Source: Cytauxzoon felis
Taxonomy: Eukaryota > Apicomplexa > Aconoidasida > Piroplasmida > Theileriidae
Reading direction: 5' to 3'
NCBI GenBank assembly: GCA_020283715.1
Contig: JAIQCW010000341.1
Location: 1 to 13,887, forward strand
DNA length: 13,887 nt
Below the pieces are notes generated by a model. The model was not told the origin of the DNA and did not search any database. It saw nothing but the letters and a program-made list of their open reading frames with translations. Shown in pieces: positions 8,218-13,887 of this stretch (its first letter is position 1; each line of letters begins with the position of its first letter). The position numbers were made by a program, and so were the translations under genes.

Positions 8218-8518
8218 ACTCCACATGAAGTTCAATCCTACTCTCTTCGTCCTGCCGTAAGCTCTTCTAATTACCTATCTCTAAAGAGTAAAGCCACTCC
8301 CGGAGATCGTGGCAATGTTGAAGATAGTGAGAATGTAACCTCAAGCAGATTACCCGAAAGTGATCTACGGGAGCTTGAGGGGGAAGTAAATAGAGAAGGC
8401 CCCCACGGCGAGTGGAAGACAAGGTTGTAACATCAGGTGGATGCTGTCTACAAGACGAAGGAAGGTGGTATGGCGAGTGGAACAGATGTTAGACTAATGG
8501 TAGAGGTAACCTCAAGTG
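8218..8518. repeat. Palindromic repeat cluster downstream of the ferredoxin gene (R6a)
   Basis: Contains CGTCCTGCCGTAAGC, the CTCTAAAGAG/CTCCCGGAGATCGTGGC module (8279-8313), GTGATCTACGGGAGCTTGAG, CCACGGCGAGTGG (8403-8415), GTCTACAAGAC (8446-8456) and a final GGTATGGCGAGTGG block. A single plus-strand frame stays open across it from about 8221 to 8430, with peptide blocks SSNYLSLKSKATPGDRG and DLRELEGEVNREG. Bases 8519-8594 between this and the next cluster show nothing recognisable. Confidence 0.83.
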
Positions 8519-8594
8519 AAAAATTATGGTGTTTATTATCAATATTGTGGGATTATAGTGTTTTTTATCCCCACTATCCCCCACAACCTCACAC

Positions 8595-8745
8595 TTGCCA
8601 CGATCTCTGGGAGTGGCTATACTCTTTAGAGATGAATAATTAGAAGAGGCGCCACGCCTAGTGGAAGAACCTCAGGTGGTATGGCGAGTGGAACAGATGT
8701 TGGACCTACGGTAGAGGTAACTTCAGGTGGAGATATATACATTAA
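8595..8745. repeat. Palindromic repeat cluster, reverse-oriented start (R6b)
   Basis: Starts with the reverse complement of the GATCGTGGC/CTCTAAAGAG module (8598-8650), then CCACGCCTAGTGG (8652-8664). It ends with a block (8675-8730) that nearly duplicates 8464-8518 of the previous cluster. Confidence 0.82.
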
Positions 8746-8774
8746 TGTATGAGATTATTGATTATAAGCGAATG

Positions 8775-9389
8775 CTACGGGGTGTGATACGGGTAATGAG
8801 ATATTGGGTGTGGTATTTTTATTTGATAATTTGAGTCTTGCGATTCTTCTGATTAGATTGAGGTATAAAGTATATGATAAAAACTAACTCTTCTGTACCT
8901 AATTGTGCTTTGATAGCTTCTAATTTATTGATTTTAGCGATGAGATCATTGATCATTTCTTCTGGTGTTAAATCACTGAGTTTTTTCAATACCTCTTGAT
9001 ATATATCTTCGGTACCTTTATATATATATAAAAAAAATTAAATTTGAATGAATATACCAGCTTTAATTGCTTCATTTTCCTATAATTAATATTTATTTTA
9101 CTACACATTTAATTATAATTTTACCAATGCTGCTTCTGCTACTTGATGTATATTTTCTAATTCACTTGGAGTTATATATACAAATGGTACAGGTAATTTA
9201 ACATCAATTATTGATCCTAGACATTAATTTATAATGATTAATAATAATATTCTAACCTGTTGTTATACCTTTAACATTATTCAAAGGTCCATTTAAATTA
9301 TAATTTATATCTATACTCAATCCTTTATTATCATTTATATTACATGATATTAAAGTTAATAAATATAAAATTAATAACATAAATATCAT
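8775..9389 (-). CDS. Five-exon secretory-type protein of about 145 aa, unrecognised
   Basis: Exons in reading order: 9389-9257, 9216-9125, 9079-9058, 9015-8899, 8848-8775. Introns are 40, 45, 42 and 50 nt and all phases agree. The N-terminus MIFMLLILYLLTLISC is a clear signal peptide. The mature part includes VKLPVPFVYITPSELENI and a Lys/Glu-rich region with heptad-like hydrophobics (LTPEEMINDLIAKINKL) likely to form helix or coiled coil. Exon 3 is only 22 nt. The last intron (8849-8898, GTACAG donor) is optional by sequence: reading through it gives a different tail ending at 8819 (147 aa). I prefer splicing because the size fits the other introns. No family recognised. Divergent from the EMC6-like gene, 145 bp apart. 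Confidence 0.75.
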
Positions 9390-9534
9390 ATTTAATATCT
9401 ATTTATTTTTTTTACCTTTAAAGGTCATTTAATATATTACCGTTACACATTGGGGTGGTGATGTCGATGTAGTAGGAAGGATAATGATGTTGACATAGTA
9501 GTAGACATGGTTGTATGGATTATAATTTTATAAA
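9390..9534. promoter_or_regulatory. Bidirectional promoter region between divergent genes
   Basis: 145 bp lie between the start codons at 9389 (minus) and 9535 (plus), nearly the same spacing as the other divergent pair. It contains GTGGTGATGTCGATGTAG and TTGACATAGTAGTAGACATG, short G-rich repeats on the plus strand, which may be regulatory or part of a leader (inference). Confidence 0.45.
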
Positions 9535-10030
9535 ATGTTAGAATATATAGCAGAAAAGACTAGAAATGATATAAAATTTTTTAAAAATGATTCAATAAAT
9601 ATAAATTTAATAGAATATAATTTAAATTTATTAAGATTATTGTAAGTTAATTTTTGTATACCCCAAGGTCATTAAACGTCAATACTATAGAAGATGTACT
9701 GTATGTATAATTTCTGGTATAGTTGTAGGCATTTTAAATACATCTTTAATAGTCAGTAAGTTTAATAAATTTAAGTATAGAAAAAAATTTTATATAATTA
9801 GGTTTCATTATACACGCAGTTTTTATGTTTATGACAAGTTTTTTTGTATACATTAATAACAGATGTAAATTATGGCCATATTTTACCCGTAATGAATTAT
9901 TATTCCATGCCTTCTATACAGATTTACCTGTAAGTAGTCATATCCATACATAACCTTATTAATATCATCATAGATTTTTATGATATCCTGGACACTATGC
10001 TATAACTTCTGTCATTGCTTCATAGTTTAA
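9535..10030 (+). CDS. EMC6: EMC6-like subunit of the ER membrane protein complex
   Basis: Exons 9535-9641, 9691-9755, 9802-9929 and 9974-10030 join in frame to 118 aa; introns are 49, 46 and 44 nt. EMC6 is a small three-span core subunit of the complex that inserts membrane proteins in the ER. Matching features are an N-terminal soluble helix, then RCTVCIISGIVVGILNTS (compare the SG..AGILG motif of EMC6), a second span IIHAVFMFMTSFFVYI, a basic loop with WPYF, and a final span ending WTLCYNFCHCF (compare WTFLYGMVHVY). The Rab5-interacting family shares this fold, so a paralogue remains possible. Only 4 nt separate its stop from the next gene's ATG. Confidence 0.75.
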
Positions 10031-10034
10031 TAAG

Positions 10035-11639
10035 ATGAATGAATTAAATAACTGTATCAATCGTATTCAAAAATATCTCAACCTCTTTCTAGAAAATGGT
10101 ATCAATTCAATGACCAAACAAAATATAAACTCAATTCTTAATGAAAAATCATTTATTAATGCAACATATTGGTGCCTATGTGGACTAGTTATCATCAATA
10201 AAAAACCAAATCTAAATCATGAACATATCAATAAAATATTATACATTCTAAATCAATGCAAAACCACCATTAATAATTCATCTACTCATCATATACACGA
10301 GATACAATCAAAATCTTCTTCCACTCCACCTGAGGTAAGTCCTGCCGTCAGCTCTTCCAATTACCTCCCCGTAAACGGTAATGCCACTCCCGGAGATCGT
10401 GGAGAAGGTAGTGATGGATCATCCATCATGGGAATGATGAAAGATGGTGCTAAGGATATGTTGGATGTAACCTCGAGTGGACTACCCGTAGCTGATCTCA
10501 GGGAAGCGGAGGGCCAACTAAACAAAGAAGGCCACCACGGCGAGTGGAAGACCTCGGGTGGAACAGTAGATGATAATGATTGGACATCAAGTGGAATACC
10601 TGTAAGCGATCTACGGGAGCTGGAGGGGGAAGTAAAAGGAAGAGGCACCACGCCTAGTGGAAGGACCTCAAGTGGAGAAGCTGACGGCAGGACGACCTCA
10701 AGTGGAAGAGTTGAAGTTAAGGATAGGATTTTGAGTGGGGAGTTATTGATATATGATAGGATAATGATTGGATATTGTCAATATTATAGAATGGGTATGT
10801 ATATGATGAATGGTCAGAGTACGATGTATAGTATTCAGATATATTATATATTATATAAGATTTATGGTATATTATATATAGATAATAATGAATTAATTTA
10901 TAATTTGAATTTTATTAAATCATTATTATCATTGGATGGCGGGTTTTTTAATTTATTGGGTAAATTAAATGATATAGATATTACTAATACTATGTCATCA
11001 TTATGTACTATAAATTTAATATATAATTTATTATATAATAAAAAATTAATTATTAATGATTTGAAATATTTTATTAATTATGAATTAATTTATAATAATT
11101 TAATTAAATATTTTAATAATGATGGTGGTATATCATTAATTTATAAATTAGAAAGCCATGCTGGTGCATCATTTTGTATTATAGGTAGCCTCATATTTCT
11201 AAATAAATTAAATTGTATACCCCATAATAAAATACAAGAATTAATAATGTATGTTGGGTTTTTTATATATTAATTTACCCCATAAATATTAAATAGGTGG
11301 TTATTAGAACGTATAACAATAATAGGTAATATGAATGGTAGAATTGGTAAATCGAATGATATATGTTATATATGGTGGATACTTGGTACATTAATATTAA
11401 TAAATGAATATTATAATTATAAAATATCATTTATAAAATATATACCAATGAATAAAATTTTAAATTTTATAATCACCCAACAAAATGATGATGGGGGTTA
11501 TTCAAAAATTAAAAATCATAAATCTGATCCATATCATACATTCACCACCATAGCAACTATCGCAATCATCAATAAATATCTAAAAATCACCAATAATATC
11601 AATAACATCAATACACTCTTTGCACTACCATCAATTTAA
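10035..11639 (+). CDS. RABGGTB: Rab geranylgeranyltransferase (GGTase II) beta subunit with a large repeat insertion
   Basis: Catalytic subunit that attaches geranylgeranyl groups to Rab GTPases. The intron 11249-11296 (GTATGT...AATAG) restores IMWLLERIT; the last exon ends at 11639. Family landmarks in order are INATYWCLCGL (compare GIYWGL), DGGFFN, SHAGASFC (SHAG.IYC), MNGRIGKSNDICYIWWIL (LNGRPEKLPDVCYSWW), DDGGY and DPYHTF. The three zinc ligands are present: Asp (codon 11358), Cys (11364) and His (11535). Between the first helical repeats and the substrate-binding core lies repeat cluster 10319-10735, in frame and stop-free. A perfect donor GAG/GTAAGT at 10335 and a phase-matching acceptor at 10742 would remove 408 nt, giving 382 aa; unspliced it would be 518 aa, against about 330 in animals. 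Which is used cannot be decided here. Confidence 0.92.
10319..10735. repeat. Palindromic repeat cluster within the Rab-GGTase beta gene (R7)
   Basis: Module order: CCACCTGAGG, CCTGCCGTCAGCTC, the CCGTAAACGG (10369-10378)/CTCCCGGAGATCGTGG module, CTGATCTCAGGGAAGCGGAG, CCACGGCGAGTGG (10535-10547), GCGATCTACGGGAGCTGGAG, CCACGCCTAGTGG (10648-10660), CTGACGGCAGGAC and CCTCAAGTGG. It is the longest cluster in the window. It is open in the host-gene frame on the plus strand and also in one minus-strand frame (10361-10651). Its ends are inverted relative to each other. Confidence 0.85.
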
Positions 11640-11689
11640 TAAACAATATTATACATACAACCCTAGCAATAAATGAAGCTCAACATATC

Positions 11690-11978
11690 TTCCACTCGCC
11701 ATTCCACCTGAGGTCCAATCCAACTCTCTTTGTCTTGCAGACAGCTCTTTTAATTACCTCCCCGTAAACGGTATAGCCACTCCCGGAGATCGTGGCGAAG
11801 AGAAGGTAATAAGGATGTAACCTCAAGTGGAAGTGGAACCCGCAGCTGATCTCAGGGAAGCGAAGGGGGAAGTAAATAGAGAAGGCACCACGGCTAGTGG
11901 AAAGACCTCAAGTGGAAGAGCTGACGGCAGGACTATAACCTCGAGTGGAAGCTGTCTGCAAGATGACCTCAGGTAGAA
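11690..11978. repeat. Palindromic repeat cluster between the Rab-GGTase beta and Tpr-like genes (R8)
   Basis: Left end: CCACTCGCC, CCACCTGAGGTCC, GTCTTGCAGAC (11732-11742). Middle: CCGTAAACGG (11762-11771), the GATCTCAGGGAAGCGAAGG module and CCACGGCTAGTGG (11888-11900). Right end: CTGACGGCAGGAC, GTCTGCAAGAT (11954-11964), CCTCAGGTAG. The two ends are inverted copies of one another, so the cluster reads as a fold-back element. The remaining 11640-12143 is AT-rich with no coding signal. Confidence 0.85.
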
Positions 11979-12040
11979 CGCCGAGTTGTAGACGAGAATG
12001 TGTATAACATATAATGAATATTTTTAATTAGATTAAAGTT

Positions 12041-12058
12041 ATAATGCCTAACGGCATT
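12041..12058. other. Short stem-loop in the 3' flank of the Tpr-like gene
   Basis: TAATGCC-TAAC-GGCATTA forms a 7-bp perfect stem with a 4-nt loop in otherwise AT-rich DNA, about 85 bp beyond the stop codon of the minus-strand gene. It could shape the 3' end of that transcript, but chance cannot be excluded. Confidence 0.35.
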
Positions 12059-12143
12059 AATAGACTACATTAAGATAGGATTAAAAATTAAAACTACATT
12101 ATATTAACATTTCAGGAGTACTATTCGTGTATTTTACTCCACT

Positions 12144-13538
12144 TCATTTTAACATTTCTCTTCTTACATCTACATTAAATGCATTCATTAACGTATTCTT
12201 AGCCACCTTAGACGCTGCATTGAACCAAAATTTAAAGCCCCTATATCTCGTATATCCCTCAGTTGGCCAATGATCCCATTCAGCTTTCCTATAGACTTGT
12301 AGGTACGCGTCACCCATTAAAGTGGTATAGTTGAGAATGGAAAGTGATATGATAAATACAAATGTTATAACATCGCCATTAGGTTTGTCTTTATCCTTCT
12401 GCCTACCAACTCCACTTATACCAACTGCTTTTAGTCCTTCTTGTGCAGTAACAAATGAAACAGTCAGGAATCCGACTAATGCTGAGTTACCAATTATCAA
12501 TTTACCAAATAATGAGTCTGGGTAATGAAGGACTGTAAAGAAGATGTATATACAAAAGAGGGCATATGCTTCAACAACCCATGAGAAGTTCCACCCGAAG
12601 TGATCCTTCCATTTCTTTCCTGGCCCAGTAGAATAATGATCCAAAATACAAACAACTATAGCCGGAATTGGATATATGGCCAAATTGACCAACTCAATCT
12701 TATATCCAGTATAAGGATCTACTAATTGAAATGGTGCTATACCAGGGTATACGCAGTATAATAACCCTAGGGAGAATACTACAATCATAGCAGGTGACCA
12801 TGTCCATGCTTCCTTTAAGCCTTCCATCAAGCCATCAGATGTGTCGGTTTTATCACCTCCAGTTGATGTTTCACATCCACTTCCGGATTTACTCTCATTA
12901 AAATGGCACATAGCGCAGTGTGCGGTCCAATAGAAAGCTGTAATAAACATTAAGATCATATTCGTAATAATTTGTCCACAAACAAGCCAGTAATCTATAT
13001 CCTGAAGACTATACTTATCCACCAAATAAATAATTGCTTTATGATAGAGAGTGACAAAAACAGCAGATAGAGGTGCTCCAGCACTTGAGAAACTTACATC
13101 CTTCGGCTCCACTCCGATAGTGAATATATAATTCAGGGTAAATACGAAATGATGAACTACAAGAATCCACATGTAAAGGTTAGGATCGCCGAGATCTCCT
13201 CCAGATGTGTAAACGTATACAGTAATTGCCGAGAATATGAACATTAACCAGTTGGTTATTACGGATAATATCGGAGTAATAATCTTACATTTTTTTGCGG
13301 GTATGCTAATTATATTCGCCAAAGTGATACCTGCAAGACCAATTAATTCCATAGGATTGTGACATAAATTGATAAATAAACCAATTTTATCCATTGGCAA
13401 GTGATATCTAATAACAGCATACTTAGCACACGTTAAAGCCAGCCTCAATGGCATCAACATAGTAAATCCCATTAAAAACATTGAGACTTCCTTTAGTCCT
13501 GGTTGCCCTTTATTATTATTTTCAGCTGAAGAATCCAT
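12144..13538 (-). CDS. Multipass membrane protein of the Tpr/mtm-like piroplasm family
   Basis: A single exon of 464 aa starting MDSSAENNNKGQ, without a signal peptide. About ten hydrophobic segments are visible, including residues 20-45, 63-80, 88-110, 122-142, 155-173, 183-205, 248-266, 283-300, 320-337, 345-364 and 390-407. A polar Ser/Gly/Asp/Thr loop (about 213-240) divides the two halves. CVYPGIAPFQLVDPYTGY (262-279) and ILDHYSTGPGKKW are the most distinctive motifs. From memory of the family, such motifs and this architecture suggest the Theileria Tpr-related or Babesia multi-transmembrane proteins; this assignment is uncertain. A transporter-like role would be guesswork. It lacks introns and repeats, unlike most neighbours, and its base composition is less AT-rich. 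Confidence 0.72.
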   Translation of the reverse strand: MDSSAENNNKGQPGLKEVSMFLMGFTMLMPLRLALTCAKYAVIRYHLPMDKIGLFINLCHNPMELIGLAGITLANIISIPAKKCKIITPILSVITNWLMFIFSAITVYVYTSGGDLGDPNLYMWILVVHHFVFTLNYIFTIGVEPKDVSFSSAGAPLSAVFVTLYHKAIIYLVDKYSLQDIDYWLVCGQIITNMILMFITAFYWTAHCAMCHFNESKSGSGCETSTGGDKTDTSDGLMEGLKEAWTWSPAMIVVFSLGLLYCVYPGIAPFQLVDPYTGYKIELVNLAIYPIPAIVVCILDHYSTGPGKKWKDHFGWNFSWVVEAYALFCIYIFFTVLHYPDSLFGKLIIGNSALVGFLTVSFVTAQEGLKAVGISGVGRQKDKDKPNGDVITFVFIISLSILNYTTLMGDAYLQVYRKAEWDHWPTEGYTRYRGFKFWFNAASKVAKNTLMNAFNVDVRREMLK

Positions 13539-13887
13539 TTTGAAAGTATGTGTATATCAACCGTATCTTCAGATAATTAAAGCCTATTTAAAATTACAGA
13601 AAACAAACGTTGCGATAAATGAGACTATAGTACATTAAACATTGCGATATATTTGCGATTATGCTACATTCTTGCTCAAATGTGCATTTACAATCATACA
13701 TTTCTACATCATCCCTTGTGTCATTTTTACACATTCCATAAAATTAGGGATGATGTATCATGATGTGTTGAGTAGAATTAACCTTAATATACTACAAATT
13801 CATATTGGATATTGATATTACTTTACATTTCGTTATTATCGTCCTTCCACCCTGTATCCCAGATGTGGCCTTACTAATTCCTCCATA
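13539..13887 (-). promoter_or_regulatory. Upstream region of the Tpr-like gene
   Basis: No gene is supported in these 349 bases. In the Tpr-like gene's orientation, the 7-mer ATCGCAA occurs three times at 13659-13653, 13648-13642 and 13616-13610, about 70-120 bp before the ATG. Further up, 13705-13716 and 13746-13757 are perfect 12-bp inverted copies with a small nested hairpin between them. Both patterns are candidate control elements. Confidence 0.45.
13705..13757. repeat. 12-bp inverted repeat with nested hairpin
   Basis: TACATCATCCCT (13705-13716) pairs exactly with AGGGATGATGTA (13746-13757). Inside the 29-nt loop, TGTGT (13717-13721) can pair with ACACA (13729-13733). It lies 167-219 bp upstream of the Tpr-like start codon. 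Confidence 0.7.

Noticed and set aside
8437..8643. Plus-strand open frame of 68 codons across two repeat clusters
   Set aside because: It consists of repeat sequence plus unrelated linker, and its frame differs from the one conserved among copies.
9642..9667. A 26-nt intron in the EMC6-like gene
   Set aside because: Using the acceptor at 9667 breaks the phase. The 49-nt version ending at 9690 keeps phase and restores the membrane span with the SG..VGIL motif.
2162..11978. CRISPR array interpretation of the recurring short repeats
   Set aside because: Units are irregularly spaced, occur in both orientations, vary in sequence and lie in a eukaryotic genome with introns.
12331..12525. Plus-strand frame opposite the Tpr-like gene
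   Set aside because: Complement artefact of a 464-codon membrane-protein gene.
13836..13887. Possible 3' end of another minus-strand gene (MEELVRPHLGYRVEGR then stop)
   Set aside because: Only 16 codons are visible at the window edge with no recognisable motif; it may be real but cannot be supported here.

Overview
The window looks like nuclear DNA from a piroplasm (Babesia/Theileria/Cytauxzoon group of Apicomplexa). It is AT-rich and very compact. Most genes are split by tiny introns of about 40-70 nt with GTAAGT/GTATGT-like donors and TATAG-like acceptors. It holds a Cys/Lys-rich surface-antigen-like gene and a gene resembling the multi-membrane Tpr/mtm families. The species cannot be fixed from the sequence alone.

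Layout, left to right. 1-1985 (+): Cys-rich antigen-like gene, cut by the left edge. 2162-2364: a fold-back repeat. Then four minus-strand genes in a row: a 2-Cys peroxiredoxin (2461-3129), a six-exon multipass membrane protein (3253-5084), a six-exon acidic secretory protein with very small exons (5221-5904), and a two-exon protein of about 156 aa (5990-7455). The single intron of the last gene is 995 nt and carries a fragment of a Cys-rich antigen gene between two repeat clusters. 7600-8171 (+): four-exon adrenodoxin-type [2Fe-2S] ferredoxin. 8218-8745: repeats. 8775-9389 (-): five-exon secretory-type protein. 9535-10030 (+): EMC6-like ER membrane protein. 10035-11639 (+): Rab geranylgeranyltransferase beta subunit carrying a large in-frame repeat block. 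11690-11978: repeats. 12144-13538 (-): Tpr/mtm-like multipass protein. 13539-13887: its upstream region. Exon models were joined by hand. Each one closes in frame across all its introns, which is the main support for them.

The unusual element is an abundant repeat family, locally richer in GC than its surroundings and built from short palindromes. It occurs in at least nine clusters. Five of these lie inside genes: in three of five introns of the membrane-protein gene, around the antigen fragment in the 995-nt intron, and inside the Rab-GGTase beta gene. Repeat-free introns are about 40-70 nt, while the repeat-bearing ones are 226-995 nt. Copies differ by paired changes that keep their palindromes intact. 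The same peptide-like reading frame stays open in most of the copies I translated. I do not recognise this family. It resembles a fold-back/MITE-like element, or by analogy the palindromic elements that insert in frame in Rickettsia genes.

The conserved genes are housekeeping functions: peroxide removal, mitochondrial Fe-S/electron transfer, ER membrane-protein insertion and Rab prenylation. The antigen-like and Tpr-like genes are lineage-specific surface or membrane families.
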